Positions 7,438 through 17,968 of a DNA stretch of 64,000 nt are shown in pieces. The DNA lies in the NCBI RefSeq assembly GCF_019635465.1, contig NZ_JAHBZK010000004.1, positions 62,001 to 126,000 on the forward strand. Reading direction: 5' to 3'. Position 1 is the stretch's first letter. Each line of letters opens with the position of its first letter. The notes under the pieces are model-generated. The model was not told where the DNA came from. It searched no databases and saw nothing but the letters and a program-made list of their open reading frames with translations. The DNA comes from Hydrogenophaga sp. GTDB lineage: Bacteria > Pseudomonadota > Gammaproteobacteria > Burkholderiales > Burkholderiaceae_C. The position numbers and the translations under genes were made by a program.

Positions 7438-9927
7438 ATGCAACGCGGACGACTCTCCCCCTCCCCTCATCGGCAGGTTCGCCCAGGCCCCATGCCCTTG
7501 ACCACGAACACTCAGCGACCCTATGGGGATTCGCGGCCAGCACGCCTCGTGGTGGTTCATCTGGCGCCCGTTCTGTCTCCTTGCGGACAGGACACAGCCC
7601 ATGTCTGGCGTGAGCGCATGTCCATCGCCGATGGACGCATCGAAGAATTCACGCTGGGCGACCAGGCAGAGGCCATTGAGCTGCTCTGCGACAAAATGGC
7701 CGAGTGCATTGATTCGGGCACGCGCATCGTGTTTGCCGAGCACACCGACATCGCCCCCCTTGCCTATGCGCAGCACCTTATGGGTGAGGTAACGAGTGGA
7801 CTGGCACGGCGCTGTCCGGACTGGGCGAGGCGCCACAGCCTCGAACCCCTCCCGGTGACGCTGTGGTCGACCACCGCGACGAACGATCCGCCTGTGCCAG
7901 GCGCCAAGGCGCAGGAGGTAAGCCGCGCCAGCGCAGCAGAGCGAAACGCGGTGAAGTGGGCGTTCGGGCATCCAAACGACGCCGACTTCCTCGGGCTGGT
8001 GGTGATCAAACACGGTCCCCTCACCCCCCCGGAAGTCGACCAGCTCAAGGTTCTGCAAGCCGCCTTGCCTCCCGACAGTCTCCTGGTCGCTTCACTGGAT
8101 GTCGATCATCCCGACGCAAAGACGCTGGCCGGGCAACTGCGGGGAAAGATCGCAGCCGATACGCCGATGGTGGTGATTCAGGGCCAGGACGATGGTGTCA
8201 CGCTGTATCTGACTCGCAGCGTGGAACAACACATGGGCATCACGCCTGATATCCACCGTCCGACGGGCGAACGCTCCCTGATGGACATGCCGGGTTTGCT
8301 CGATCGCTGCAAGATGCATTGGGTGGTTCAGGTTCACCGTGCAGACGAACGCTACAAGGCGGAACTCGAATCGTGGATACGGCAGGAGGCGCAAGGCAAG
8401 TCATTGGAACAGGTGATGGAGATCGCCAACGATTTGCTTGCGGGAATCGTCTGGACGTCCCCGGGCGAAGCAAACCCCGCCGCAGTCACGCTGGACCTGG
8501 CGGGCATTGAGCGGCTACCACCATTTCCGCCGGGACGTGTGCACAAGCTCTCTCTGTTGAACTGCGACGTCGAGGACTTTCGGCACCTGCCCGCGTCCCT
8601 GACACACCTGCGGATCGTCAACCGCGCGCGCGCCAGTCTGGCGCTCGACGCCAGTCGCCTGCCCAGGTTGAACATCCTGTCGATCGAACACATGTCGCTG
8701 GAGGCCTTTCCCGACACCTTGCTGGCCTTCTCATGGATGACGCGAATTCACCTGCTGGACGTCAGGATGCCCCAGGCGCACCTGCTGCGGCTTCGAGAGA
8801 CACAGGCCAGAGCCGACTACGACGGTCCGACCTTCCTCTGGCCCGGGCGCTTTGAACACCAGGACACATCCGGCTCGGACGACGATCAACCACCGACCCC
8901 GCACCTGAACAGACGCATTCCTCGAACCCACTCGGGCGACCTCGCCGACACGCAAGACACGCTACCGGGCCCTTCGGCAGTGGCCGTCGAAACGCCCTTG
9001 TGGACAGCCCTGCATGCCCTGATCGAAACACTGCCGGGGGAGGAGCTGACCGCATCCAGGCAGCACATCGAGGAGACCCTGGGCAACCCCGCCTTCGTGC
9101 AATGGGTGCAGCGCCTGAGCCGTCTGGCACCCAGGCAGCGCAACCGCGTTGTGCCGGGACTGGTCGACCTCATCACATGCAGCATGAAAGACGAAGATCT
9201 TCGCCACCACATGCTGGCAATCGTTGAAGACGCCAGCATCAGCTGCAATGACCGGATCACCTTGAGCTGGGAGCGGGTGCATCAGTTGCGTCAGTGTCAG
9301 AGCATCCGTCTCGGTTTGTACGATGGCCAGCCGTCGCACGTGCTGGCGCAGGCGCGTCAGGCCTTTCGGCAGGAGACCTTGACGCGCATTGCCATGGCGC
9401 ACGTTCGTCAGCGGCGAACCAGCACGCCCGCAGATCGGACCAGCACGCAGGACATCGAGGAAGTGGAGATCTGTCTTGCCTTCAGCTCGCAAGCGGCGGG
9501 ACCGCTGAACATGACCACCGAAATGGGCTTTGGCCTGTATGTGGGCGAGGCCATCTCTGGCGTCAGCCTGCTGGACGTGTCGCGCGCCATCAAGCAGGTA
9601 CGTCGCGAGGAGAACGAGCGCTTCACCGACTTCCTGGCCCAATGGGACCCATGGCTGGCCGTGCTGCGTCGCCTCGCACCCGATGCCATGGAACAAATCG
9701 ATGATCAGCTGGCCGATCTTGACCAGATCGAGCGTTGGCGCCGGGACATGGCGCAGCAGGCGGCCGAGAGCGGACTGATGGGCCGCGACCTTGAGAGCGC
9801 GGTCACCCGTGCCCTGGCGCAACGCGGCGCCGACGAACGCGTGGCGCGGCAACGGCGGCTGACCGAGGACACCTTGCACACGATGGGACTGACCCACCTG
9901 CTGCGGCCGGCCTGGCAAGCGCAGTAA
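7438..9927 (+). CDS. LRR-NEL protein, IpaH/SspH-like E3 ubiquitin ligase candidate
   Basis: An 829-residue protein in three parts. Residues 1 to about 345 match nothing I know. Residues about 350-465 hold leucine-rich repeats of the bacterial LPxxL type (for example LPASLTHLRI and LPRLNILSIEHM). Residues about 517-815 match the NEL domain of Shigella IpaH and Salmonella SspH. The key segment DASISCNDRITLSW corresponds to IpaH DATESCEDRVALTW, placing the catalytic cysteine at C603; EIEVYLAF-like (EVEICLAF) and the REENERFTDFLAQWDPW block are also kept. NEL proteins transfer ubiquitin inside eukaryotic host cells after type III secretion. No secretion genes are visible here. The start is uncertain: in-frame ATGs at 7438, 7492 and 7618, none with a strong ribosome site. 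It lies tail-to-tail with the response regulator (5 bases apart). Confidence 0.85.
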   Translation: MQRGRLSPSPHRQVRPGPMPLTTNTQRPYGDSRPARLVVVHLAPVLSPCGQDTAHVWRERMSIADGRIEEFTLGDQAEAIELLCDKMAECIDSGTRIVFAEHTDIAPLAYAQHLMGEVTSGLARRCPDWARRHSLEPLPVTLWSTTATNDPPVPGAKAQEVSRASAAERNAVKWAFGHPNDADFLGLVVIKHGPLTPPEVDQLKVLQAALPPDSLLVASLDVDHPDAKTLAGQLRGKIAADTPMVVIQGQDDGVTLYLTRSVEQHMGITPDIHRPTGERSLMDMPGLLDRCKMHWVVQVHRADERYKAELESWIRQEAQGKSLEQVMEIANDLLAGIVWTSPGEANPAAVTLDLAGIERLPPFPPGRVHKLSLLNCDVEDFRHLPASLTHLRIVNRARASLALDASRLPRLNILSIEHMSLEAFPDTLLAFSWMTRIHLLDVRMPQAHLLRLRETQARADYDGPTFLWPGRFEHQDTSGSDDDQPPTPHLNRRIPRTHSGDLADTQDTLPGPSAVAVETPLWTALHALIETLPGEELTASRQHIEETLGNPAFVQWVQRLSRLAPRQRNRVVPGLVDLITCSMKDEDLRHHMLAIVEDASISCNDRITLSWERVHQLRQCQSIRLGLYDGQPSHVLAQARQAFRQETLTRIAMAHVRQRRTSTPADRTSTQDIEEVEICLAFSSQAAGPLNMTTEMGFGLYVGEAISGVSLLDVSRAIKQVRREENERFTDFLAQWDPWLAVLRRLAPDAMEQIDDQLADLDQIERWRRDMAQQAAESGLMGRDLESAVTRALAQRGADERVARQRRLTEDTLHTMGLTHLLRPAWQAQ

Positions 9928-9932
9928 TCGCC

Positions 9933-10952
9933 TCAGGCGCTCGACGACTCCAGCAAGCGCACCCGGTTGATGGCCATGGCCGCGGCCGCCGTTCGCGTCT
10001 CCACGCCCATCTTCATGTGGATGCGCTCCAGGTGCTTCTTCACCGTGGCGGGGCTGGCACCCAGGATATCGGCGATGTCGCGGTTGATCTTGCCCTTGAC
10101 GACCCAATAGAGCACCTCGGCCTCGCGCGCCGTGAGGCCGAACGCGTTGGTCAGCGCGGCCAGCACCGACTCGTTGGAGGTCTCCTGCATGACGATCAGC
10201 CAGTCACCCTGGCCTTGCGGATCGCCGTCCTCGTCGCCCACGCGCTGGTGCAAGCGGAAGGTCAAGCGGCGCGGGCCGTTCTCGATCGTCAGGCGCGGCG
10301 GCTCACGAAGGGCCTCGGCTTCGACCAGGTGGCGCCGCAGCCATTGCACCACCGCCATGGGCGCCACCGTGCCTTCGCAGGCGCAGTGCTGGCGCAGCAG
10401 CTCGCGTGCCAAGGGGGTCTGCCAGACCAGGCGGCCATCGAGCGCGCGCACCGTGATGGTGGCGTAGCCAAAGGCATCGAGCGCGTGCCGCTGCTGGCTG
10501 CGCTCGATGGCGCCTTCGCGCGCCTGGCGCGCCTGGCGCAGGTGCACGCCCATGCGCGCCATTACCTCGCGCGGTTTGATGGGCTTGGTGACGTAGTCGA
10601 CACCGCCGGCGTCGAACGCGGCCTCCAGGTGCTCGGTCTCGGTCAGGCCGGTCATGAAGATCACCGGAATGCCCGCGGTATCGGCGTCGGCCTTGAGCCG
10701 GCGCGCCACTTCGAAGCCGTCGATGCCCGGCATCATGGCGTCGAGCAACACCATGTCGGGCAGCGCCTGTCGCGCGCGGCGGATGGCGCTCTCGCCGTCG
10801 AGCGCCACCAGCACGGTGTAGCCCGCGTCGTCGAGCGCGTCGTGCAGCGGCGCGACGTTGTCGGGCACGTCGTCGACGATGAGCACCACACGGTGCTCGC
10901 CGCGCGGCAGGCGTGGGTTGTCGTTGAGGGCAACGGGTTCAGACATGGCCAT
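9933..10952 (-). CDS. Response regulator, receiver plus LuxR/NarL-type DNA-binding domain
   Basis: A 339-residue protein. The receiver domain is at about residues 20-140 (VDDVPDN acidic pair, phospho-acceptor Asp in [11 protein letters not shown], Lys in TKPIKP). A middle PAS-like segment spans about 150-255. A LuxR-type helix-turn-helix ([25 protein letters not shown]) is at about 270-330. It overlaps the end of the permease-kinase gene by a few bases (second ATG at 10946) and is surely its partner. Its position between urt and ure suggests that it controls urea uptake and urease. Confidence 0.9.
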   Translation of the reverse strand: MAMSEPVALNDNPRLPRGEHRVVLIVDDVPDNVAPLHDALDDAGYTVLVALDGESAIRRARQALPDMVLLDAMMPGIDGFEVARRLKADADTAGIPVIFMTGLTETEHLEAAFDAGGVDYVTKPIKPREVMARMGVHLRQARQAREGAIERSQQRHALDAFGYATITVRALDGRLVWQTPLARELLRQHCACEGTVAPMAVVQWLRRHLVEAEALREPPRLTIENGPRRLTFRLHQRVGDEDGDPQGQGDWLIVMQETSNESVLAALTNAFGLTAREAEVLYWVVKGKINRDIADILGASPATVKKHLERIHMKMGVETRTAAAAMAINRVRLLESSSA

Positions 10953-13900
10953 GGGTCAGTCGTTGTTCGATGGCGTCAAAACGGAACTCGCGCGCCAGTG
11001 CGGCCAGCGAGGTGGCCAGCACGGTGTGCTCGGGGCGACGGCGCACCCATTCGTCCAACCACTGCAGGATGCCGCGCGTATAGCCCAGGCGCACCAGCTC
11101 CAGCAAGGGCTCGATCTCCTCGCGCTCCGGCATCGACTCCACCGGTGCGGGGCTCGGCAGGTCGGGTGTGGCCTCGATCCATTGCAGCTCGAGACGCTGG
11201 GCCAGCCATTCCAGCAGCTCGTCACGGCGCACCGGTTTGACGATGAAGTCCTGGGGCAGCACGTTGTCTTCGCCGTCGAGTTCAACGTGCAGGCTTTTGT
11301 CGAAGGCATTGGCCGAGACGATGGCCAGGGGCACATCGCCCCAACCCAGCGAACGCAGACGTCGGCGCGTCTCCCACCCGTCGATGCCGGGCATGGCCAG
11401 GTCCAGGAACACGGCGTGCGGCGCCTCTTCGTCACCGGGGCTCAGTCCTTCGAGCAAGGACAGGGCGTGCAGGCCATTGGTGGCCATCACCACGTCGAAG
11501 CCCAGCGGCTCCAGCCAGCGCTGCACCAGTTCGCGATCGGCCTCTTCGTTGTCAACCACCAGCACGCGACGTCTCACCCCGTGGTAGCCCACCGGCTGCA
11601 CCACCATCGGCCGCACCGGCAACGCACCGGTGAGCTCCGGCAGAAACAGCCGCACGGTGAACACACAGCCCTCGCCCGGGGCGCTGCGCACGGTGAGCTC
11701 GCCACCCATGAGGTCGGTGAGCATCTTGGCGATGGTCAGACCCAGGCCGGTGCCGTTGGCACCCGAGGCACCGTTTGCCACGCTGCCCTCGCCCTGCCCA
11801 CGCGCAAACGGCTCGAACACCCGCTCGATGTCGGCCGCCGACATGCCCGGCCCGGTGTCGTGCACCTCGAACTGCGCCATCTCGCGCGCGTGGGTCACCC
11901 GCAGCCGCACCTGCCCGGCGCGCGTGAACTTGACCGCGTTGCCCAGCAGGTTGATGAGGATCTGGCGCACGCGCTTGTCGTCGGCGCGAACCACCTCGGG
12001 CAAGGGGCCGACCGGTTCGTAGATGAAGCGCAGCCCCTTGGCGGCCGCCTGCAGTTCGAACAGACCGGCCACCTCGCCCAGCGTGGCGGCAAAGGCCATC
12101 GGGCGCACATCGAGTGCGAGCTTGCCGGCCTCGATGCGGGCGATGTCGAGCGTGCCGTCGATGAGCGAGAGCAAGTGTTCGCCGCCTCGCTGGATCACGC
12201 GCAGCGCCTGTGCCCGGTGCGGCGGCAAGCCGCTGTCTTCCTGCAGCAGTTGCGCATAGCCCAGGATGCTGTTGAGCGGCGTGCGCAGCTCGTGGCTGAT
12301 GGTGCTGATGTAGCGCGTCTTGGCGTGGTTGGCCTGCTCGGCCGCGCGGCGCGCCTGCTGCAACGCGCGGTCGGTGCGCTTGTGCGACTCGATCTCCTGC
12401 ATCAGCAGCCGCGTCTGGCGGTTGGACTCTTCCTGCGCCACCACGCGGCTCTTGTGCGCCAGCACCAGCCACCAGGCCACCGTGGCCGCGATCAGCAGCA
12501 GCACCGCGTACACGCGCAGAAAGCCCGAGCGCAGCGCGGCATCGAGCAGCGAGGCATTGCCACCGGTGAGGTCCTGCGCGAGGCTTTGCACCTCCTGCCG
12601 GTACAGCAGGCCCAGCACCGCTGCCAGCACCGGCGCAATGACCACCATGATCAGCAGATAGTGTGCGAGCCCGGCGTCGAGGTAAGGCCACACGCGGCGC
12701 GGCATCAGCCGACGCAGGGTGGCCGTCCACTGCTCGGACAGGCGCGCGTGGGGCTTGCACAGGTCGCCGCAGCGCGCATCGAGCGTGCAGCACAGCGAGC
12801 AGATGGGACCCTGGTAGGCCGGGCAATGCGCCATGTCCGGGCCTTCGTAGTCGCGCTCGCAGATGACGCATCGGCGAATGCCCAGGCGTCGGTAGTTGCC
12901 GCTGCTCTGCGCCTCGTCGCTGCGCGCGATGTAGTAGCGCCCGCGCGTGAGCCAGGCAATCACCGGCGCCGCGACAAAGGCCGTGACCATGGCGATGATG
13001 GCCGAGAAGGCCTCGGCGGTCGGCCCCATCAGGCCCATGTGCGCGGCGATCGCCAACACGGAGGCGAGCGCCATGGCGCCCACGCCCACCGGGTTGATGT
13101 CATAGAGGTAGGCGCGCTTGAACTCGATGCCCGGCGGGCTCAGGCCCAGCGGCTTGTTGATCACCAGGTCGGCCACCACCGCCATGATCCAGGCGATGGC
13201 GATGTTGGAGTACACGCCCAGCACTTGGCCCAGGGCCTGGAACACGTTCATCTCCATCAGCATGAAGGCGATGAAGGTGTTGAACACCACCCACACCACG
13301 CGGCCCGGGTGGCTGTGCGTCAGGCGCGAGAAAAAGTTGCTCCAGGCCAGCGAACCGGCGTAGGCGTTGGTGACGTTGATCTTGAGCTGCGAAACCACCA
13401 CGAACAGCGCCGTGGCCGCCACCGCCCAGCCGTAGTGGGGAAAAACGTACTCGTAGGCCGCGAGGTACATCTGGTTGGGGTCCACCGCGCGCTCGGGCGG
13501 CACCATGTGGCTGATGGCCAGGTAGGCCAGCACCGCGCCGCCCAACATCTTGACCACCCCGATCACCACCCACCCGGGCCCACCCCCCAGCACACCGAAC
13601 CACCACAGGCGCTCCCTGCCTGGCTGCGGCGCCGGCATGAAGCGCAGGTAGTCGGCCTGTTCGCCCATCTGCGTGATGAGCGCAATGCCCACCGTCAGTG
13701 CGGCACCAAACAGGTGCCAATCGAACTGAACACCCAGGCCAGACGCACCACCGTAGTGCAACACGTCGGTGAAGGCCTGGGGCGACATCATGGCCACGGC
13801 CACAAAGGGCACCACCATCATCACCAGCCACAGGGGTTGGGTCCAGACCTGAAAACGGCTGATCGCAGACACGCCGTGGGTGACCAGGGGAATCACGACC

Positions 13901-14400
13901 AGGGCGCAAATCAGGTAACCCCACTCGGGCGGAATGCCCAGCGCCAGCTCGAGCGCGTAGGCCATCACCGCCGCTTCGAGCGCAAAGAAGATGAAGGTGA
14001 ACGAGGCGTAGATCAGCGAGGTGATGGTCGAGCCGATGTAGCCGAACCCCGCACCACGCGTGAGCAGGTCCATGTCCACGCCATGGCGGGCGGCATAGAC
14101 GCTGATGGGCCAGCCCGCCAGAAAAATGATCAGCCCGGTGACCAGGATCGCCAGCGCGGCGTTGATGAAACCGTACTGCACCAGCAGCGTGGCGCCCACT
14201 GCCTCCAGGATCAGGAACGAGGCCGCGCCGAACGCGGTGTTGGCCACCCGCCACTCACTCCATTTGCGAAAGCGCTGCGGCGTGAAGCGCAGCGCGTAGT
14301 CCTCCATGGTCTCGCTGCCGACCCAGCTGTTGTAGTCGCGACGCACCTTGATGATGCGCTGCGGGGCGTCGGCGGCGGAGGCACTGGAGGGCGTGTTCAC
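10939..14400 (-). CDS. Hybrid sensor kinase with N-terminal NCS1-type permease and cysteine-rich module
   Basis: A 1153-residue multidomain protein. Residues about 20-480 form a complete NCS1 (purine/cytosine permease-like) transporter with about 12 hydrophobic segments. A cluster of eight cysteines follows (C511, C514, C526, C534, C537, C538, C544, C548), like a metal-binding or redox site. Two more membrane helices lie at about 575-650, then a histidine kinase (H-box [10 protein letters not shown]703; N-box [13 protein letters not shown] and GTGLGLTI), a receiver (phospho-acceptor about D1000 in LDLAMPG) and a C-terminal tail. The permease part probably serves as a ligand sensor, perhaps for urea or a related compound. 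It is divergent from ureA (82 bases) and coupled to the response regulator. Confidence 0.92.
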   Translation of the reverse strand: MNTPSSASAADAPQRIIKVRRDYNSWVGSETMEDYALRFTPQRFRKWSEWRVANTAFGAASFLILEAVGATLLVQYGFINAALAILVTGLIIFLAGWPISVYAARHGVDMDLLTRGAGFGYIGSTITSLIYASFTFIFFALEAAVMAYALELALGIPPEWGYLICALVVIPLVTHGVSAISRFQVWTQPLWLVMMVVPFVAVAMMSPQAFTDVLHYGGASGLGVQFDWHLFGAALTVGIALITQMGEQADYLRFMPAPQPGRERLWWFGVLGGGPGWVVIGVVKMLGGAVLAYLAISHMVPPERAVDPNQMYLAAYEYVFPHYGWAVAATALFVVVSQLKINVTNAYAGSLAWSNFFSRLTHSHPGRVVWVVFNTFIAFMLMEMNVFQALGQVLGVYSNIAIAWIMAVVADLVINKPLGLSPPGIEFKRAYLYDINPVGVGAMALASVLAIAAHMGLMGPTAEAFSAIIAMVTAFVAAPVIAWLTRGRYYIARSDEAQSSGNYRRLGIRRCVICERDYEGPDMAHCPAYQGPICSLCCTLDARCGDLCKPHARLSEQWTATLRRLMPRRVWPYLDAGLAHYLLIMVVIAPVLAAVLGLLYRQEVQSLAQDLTGGNASLLDAALRSGFLRVYAVLLLIAATVAWWLVLAHKSRVVAQEESNRQTRLLMQEIESHKRTDRALQQARRAAEQANHAKTRYISTISHELRTPLNSILGYAQLLQEDSGLPPHRAQALRVIQRGGEHLLSLIDGTLDIARIEAGKLALDVRPMAFAATLGEVAGLFELQAAAKGLRFIYEPVGPLPEVVRADDKRVRQILINLLGNAVKFTRAGQVRLRVTHAREMAQFEVHDTGPGMSAADIERVFEPFARGQGEGSVANGASGANGTGLGLTIAKMLTDLMGGELTVRSAPGEGCVFTVRLFLPELTGALPVRPMVVQPVGYHGVRRRVLVVDNEEADRELVQRWLEPLGFDVVMATNGLHALSLLEGLSPGDEEAPHAVFLDLAMPGIDGWETRRRLRSLGWGDVPLAIVSANAFDKSLHVELDGEDNVLPQDFIVKPVRRDELLEWLAQRLELQWIEATPDLPSPAPVESMPEREEIEPLLELVRLGYTRGILQWLDEWVRRRPEHTVLATSLAALAREFRFDAIEQRLTHGHV

Positions 14401-14428
14401 GGCACTGGCGGTGCAGCTTTCATGCCAT

Positions 14429-14443
14429 TACCCTCGGCGGGTA
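14429..14443. promoter_or_regulatory. Candidate operator between sensor kinase gene and ureA
   Basis: Inverted repeat TACCC-TCGGC-GGGTA (extended CCAT...ATGG on the flanks) in the 82-base divergent region. The same TACCC/GGG arms occur upstream of urtA (7275-7291). It is a candidate site for the NarL-type response regulator and could control both divergent units. Confidence 0.4.
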
Positions 14444-14482
14444 TGGCTCTTGCTGACCAGCCACCCGAGGAGAACCGCCCGA

Positions 14483-14785
14483 ATGGACCTGACCCCGCGC
14501 GAAAAAGACAAGCTGCTGATCTTCACCGCCGCCCTGCTGGCCGAACGCAGAAAAGCCCGCGGCCTCAAGCTCAACCACCCCGAAGCCATCGCCCTCATCA
14601 CCGCCGCCGTGATGGAGGGTGCGCGCGACGGCAAGAGCGTGGCGCAGCTCATGAGCGAGAGCCGCAGCGTGCTCTCGCGCGCCGACGTGATGGACGGGGT
14701 GGCCGACATGATTCCCGACATCCAGGTAGAGGCCACCTTCCCGGACGGGACCAAGCTGGTCACCGTGCACCAACCGATTTCCTGA
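14483..14785 (+). CDS. ureA: Urease gamma subunit
   Basis: A 100-residue protein that starts [20 protein letters not shown], the standard UreA N-terminus, at the standard length. The ATG at 14483 follows GAGGAGA. It is one of three structural subunits of the nickel urease that hydrolyses urea to ammonia and carbamate. First gene of the ure operon, 9 bases before ureJ. Confidence 0.97.
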   Translation: MDLTPREKDKLLIFTAALLAERRKARGLKLNHPEAIALITAAVMEGARDGKSVAQLMSESRSVLSRADVMDGVADMIPDIQVEATFPDGTKLVTVHQPIS

Positions 14786-14794
14786 GGAGAACAC

Positions 14795-15382
14795 GTGAAG
14801 ACAACGACCTTGCTCAAGTCCGCCGGCCTGCTTGGCCTGGCGACCACCAGTTCCCTGGCGATGGCGCACGTGGGCGCCGACGGCGGCAGCCACCATGGCT
14901 TTGTCGACGGGTTCATGCACCCCATGACCGGCCTGGACCACCTGGCGGCCATGCTGGCCGTGGGTGTGTGGAGCGCGGCGACCACGCGGCGGTTCTGGAT
15001 CGCACCGCTTGCCTTCGCGCTCACGCTGTTCGCGGGTGCGCTGCTGGCCCAGGGTGGTATCGCCTTCCCGGCCATCGAGCCGATGATTGCCGCCTCGATG
15101 CTGGTGGTGGGCCTGCTGCTGGGCGCACGCGCCCGCCTGCCCGAAGCCGCGGGCGCGCTGCTGGTAGGGGGTTTCGCACTCTTTCACGGTGCGGCGCACG
15201 GCCAGGAACTCACCGGCCTGACCGCGCTGCTGGGCATGGTGGCCGGCACAGCGCTGCTGCACATCGCTGGCCTCGGCCTGGGCCGTGCGCTGGTGCGCCA
15301 CAGCGTCTGGTGGACACGCGCTGCCGGCGCGGCCGTGACCTTGCTGGGCTTGAACATGGCCTGGGGCCTGCTCGCAGGGTGA
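14795..15382 (+). CDS. ureJ: HupE/UreJ family membrane protein, probable nickel transporter
   Basis: A 195-residue membrane protein with an N-terminal signal-like segment ending near AMA-HV (about residue 24), the [16 protein letters not shown] motif of HupE/UreJ with metal-binding type His and Asp, and about six further hydrophobic helices. HupE/UreJ proteins are thought to move nickel. Its place between ureA and ureB is usual in related bacteria. Its stop overlaps the first possible ureB ATG. Confidence 0.92.
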   Translation: MKTTTLLKSAGLLGLATTSSLAMAHVGADGGSHHGFVDGFMHPMTGLDHLAAMLAVGVWSAATTRRFWIAPLAFALTLFAGALLAQGGIAFPAIEPMIAASMLVVGLLLGARARLPEAAGALLVGGFALFHGAAHGQELTGLTALLGMVAGTALLHIAGLGLGRALVRHSVWWTRAAGAAVTLLGLNMAWGLLAG

Positions 15383-15693
15383 TGCAGATGACCCCTGGCG
15401 AGTACCTCATCGACGACGGCGAGCACGCCCTCAACCCCGGCCGGCGTACCGCGACGGTGGTGGTGAAGAACACCGCCAACCGCCCGATCCAGGTCGGCTC
15501 GCACTACCACTTTGCCGAGACCAACGGCGCACTCGACTTCGATCGGGCCATCGCGCGCGGCATGCGACTGAACATCGCCAGCGGCACCGCGGTGCGCTTC
15601 GAGCCCGGACAACAACGCACGGTGGAGCTGGTGGACTATGCGGGCGACCGCGTGGTGTTCGGCTTCCGCGGCCTGACCCAAGGAAAGCTGTGA
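15382..15693 (+). CDS. ureB: Urease beta subunit
   Basis: A 103-residue Ure[16 protein letters not shown] near the start, [16 protein letters not shown] and [13 protein letters not shown] are family hallmarks. Two in-frame starts are possible: ATG at 15382, overlapping the ureJ stop, or ATG at 15388, which gives the commoner 101-residue form. The stop overlaps the ureC start. Confidence 0.95.
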   Translation: MQMTPGEYLIDDGEHALNPGRRTATVVVKNTANRPIQVGSHYHFAETNGALDFDRAIARGMRLNIASGTAVRFEPGQQRTVELVDYAGDRVVFGFRGLTQGKL

Positions 15694-17411
15694 TGGCGAG
15701 CATCAACCGACGCGCCTACGCCGACATGTTCGGCCCCACCGTGGGCGACCGCGTGCGCCTGGCCGATACCGAGCTGCTGATCGAGGTCGAGAAGGACTTC
15801 ACCCTGGGCGCCGGCGGCTACGGCGAAGAAGTGAAGTTCGGCGGCGGCAAGACCATCCGCGACGGCATGGCGCAGTCGCAGCGTTCGCGCGCGCAGGGCG
15901 CCGTGGACACGGTGCTCACCAACGCACTCATCATCGACCACTGGGGCATCGTCAAGGCCGACATCGGCCTCAAGGACGGCCGCATCGCCGCCATCGGCAA
16001 GGCCGGCAACCCCGACACGCAACCCGGCATCGACATCGTGATCGGCCCCGGCACCGAGGTCATCGCCTGCGAGGGCATGATCGTCACGGCCGGTGGCATC
16101 GACAGCCACATCCACTTCATCTGTCCGCAGCAGGTGGACGAGGCCCTGGCCTCGGGCATCACCACCATGCTGGGTGGCGGCACCGGCCCGGCCACCGGCA
16201 CCTTCGCCACCACCTGCACGCCCGGCCCCTGGCACATCGAGCGCATGCTGCAGGCGGCCGACGGTTTGCCCATGAACATCGGTTTTCTGGGCAAGGGCAA
16301 CGCCAGCCGGCCGGACGCGCTGCGCGAGCAGATCGACGCCGGCGTGATCGGCCTCAAACTGCACGAGGACTGGGGCACCACGCCCTCGGCGATCGATCAG
16401 TGCCTGGCCGTGGCCGAAGAGACCGACACGCAGGTCGCGATCCACAGCGACACGCTCAACGAGTCGGGCTTCGTGGAGAACACGATCGAAGCCACCAAGG
16501 GCCGCACGCTGTGCGCCTTCCACACCGAAGGCGCCGGTGGCGGGCATGCGCCCGACATCCTGCGTGTGGTGGGCGAGAAGAACTTCCTGCCCTCCTCCAC
16601 CAACCCCACCATGCCCTACACCGTGAACACGCTCGACGAACACGTCGACATGCTCATGGTCTGCCACCACCTGGACGCTGGCATCCCCGAAGACCTGGCC
16701 TTTGCCGAGAGCCGCATCCGCAAGGAAACCATCGCGGCCGAAGACATCCTGCACGACCTGGGCGCCATCAGCATGATGAGCAGCGACAGCCAGGCCATGG
16801 GCCGCGTGGGCGAGGTGATCCTGCGCACCTGGCAGACCGCCCACAAGATGAAGGTGCAACGCGGCACGCTGGCCGAGGACTCGGCCCGCAACGACAACGT
16901 GCGCGTCAAACGCTACGTGGCCAAGTACACAATCAACCCGGCGATTGCGCACGGCATCTCGCACATCGTGGGCTCGCTCGAGGTAGGCAAGTGGGCCGAC
17001 CTCGTGCTGTGGAAGCCGGCGTTCTTTGGCGTCAAACCCTTCGTGGTGCTCAAGGGCGGCAGCATTGCGCTGGCCGCCATGGGCGACCCCAACGCCTCCA
17101 TCCCCACGCCGCAGCCGGTGCACTTTCGCCCGCAGTTCGGCTCCTATGGCGGTGCGTTGGCGCGCAGCAGCCTGAGCTTCGTGTCGCAGGCTGCGCTCGA
17201 CGCCGGCGTAGGCCAACGTTACGGCCTGCAGAAATCGCTGGCCGCCGTGAAGGCCTGCCGCAGCGTGAACAAGACGCACATGGTGCACAACGCCTGGTTG
17301 CCCAAAATGGAAATCGACGCGCAGACCTACGCCGTGCGCGCGGACGGCCAGTTGCTGACCTGTGAGCCGGCCACCGTGCTGCCCATGGCCCAACGCTATT
17401 TCCTCTTCTGA
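15693..17411 (+). CDS. ureC: Urease alpha subunit (catalytic)
   Basis: A 572-residue UreC with all active-site marks: H139 and H141 (HIH) and the carbamylated lysine K222 (GLKLHEDWG) for the two nickel ions, and the flap cysteine C324 with H325 (VCHHL). The start is the ATG at 15693, which overlaps the ureB stop; a GTG one codon upstream is possible. It is coupled to ureE by a TGATG junction. Length is normal and no defects are seen. Confidence 0.98.
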   Translation: MASINRRAYADMFGPTVGDRVRLADTELLIEVEKDFTLGAGGYGEEVKFGGGKTIRDGMAQSQRSRAQGAVDTVLTNALIIDHWGIVKADIGLKDGRIAAIGKAGNPDTQPGIDIVIGPGTEVIACEGMIVTAGGIDSHIHFICPQQVDEALASGITTMLGGGTGPATGTFATTCTPGPWHIERMLQAADGLPMNIGFLGKGNASRPDALREQIDAGVIGLKLHEDWGTTPSAIDQCLAVAEETDTQVAIHSDTLNESGFVENTIEATKGRTLCAFHTEGAGGGHAPDILRVVGEKNFLPSSTNPTMPYTVNTLDEHVDMLMVCHHLDAGIPEDLAFAESRIRKETIAAEDILHDLGAISMMSSDSQAMGRVGEVILRTWQTAHKMKVQRGTLAEDSARNDNVRVKRYVAKYTINPAIAHGISHIVGSLEVGKWADLVLWKPAFFGVKPFVVLKGGSIALAAMGDPNASIPTPQPVHFRPQFGSYGGALARSSLSFVSQAALDAGVGQRYGLQKSLAAVKACRSVNKTHMVHNAWLPKMEIDAQTYAVRADGQLLTCEPATVLPMAQRYFLF

Positions 17412-17968
17412 TGTTGCAAGCCTCCAAGCTCATCGCCCAGGGCAAAGGCCTGGCGCCCGTGCTGCTCAAGCGCGCGCCCAGCACCGAGCTCGACTGGGAC
17501 CTGCGGCAGAAGAGCCGCTTCGAAGCCAGCCTGAGCGACGGCCGCACGCTGGCGGTGTTCCTGCCCCGCGGCACGCAGTTGCGCGGCGGCGACGTACTGG
17601 TCACCGCCGATGGCGAACTCGTGCGCGTGGTCGCGGCGCCGCAGGTGGTCATGCGCATCACCGCCTGCCCCGACCACCCGGCGGCCGACCAGGCTTTTGA
17701 CCTGATGCGCGCTGCGTATCACCTGGGCAACCGCCACGTGCCGATCGAGTTGCGACCCGATCACCTCAAGATCGAGCCCGACCATGTGCTGGGCGACATG
17801 CTGCGCGCCATGCACCTGACGGTTGTCGAGGTCAGCGAAGCCTTCGAGCCCGAAGGTGGCGCCTATGGCGGCGGGGGGCATGGACATGGACATGACCATG
17901 GGCATGGGCATGGGCATGACCACGGTCACGGCCATCACCACGATCACGACCACCCGCATGCCCACTGA
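17411..17968 (+). CDS. ureE: Urease accessory nickel metallochaperone UreE
   Basis: A 185-residue protein. The UreE N-terminal peptide-binding domain ([18 protein letters not shown]) and C-terminal metal domain ([11 protein letters not shown]) are both present. The last about 30 residues are almost only His, Gly and Asp, a nickel-binding tail as in Klebsiella UreE. It delivers nickel to the urease activation complex. The His-rich tail overlaps the ureF start by 11 bases. Confidence 0.96.
   Translation: MLQASKLIAQGKGLAPVLLKRAPSTELDWDLRQKSRFEASLSDGRTLAVFLPRGTQLRGGDVLVTADGELVRVVAAPQVVMRITACPDHPAADQAFDLMRAAYHLGNRHVPIELRPDHLKIEPDHVLGDMLRAMHLTVVEVSEAFEPEGGAYGGGGHGHGHDHGHGHGHDHGHGHHHDHDHPHAH

Noticed and set aside
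10858-15693. A 1611-codon open frame on the plus strand
   Set aside because: Its first about 4500 bases are antisense to the permease-kinase gene and run through ureA/ureJ in the wrong frame; the composition (His/Gln/Arg/Gly) is typical of shadow frames. Only its end is real, as ureB.
15636-17393. A 585-codon open frame on the minus strand
   Set aside because: Antisense shadow of ureC.
17823-17957. Upstream start for ureF
   Set aside because: The extra residues would come from the out-of-frame His-tail DNA of ureE (Met/Thr repeats), which is not UreF-like.
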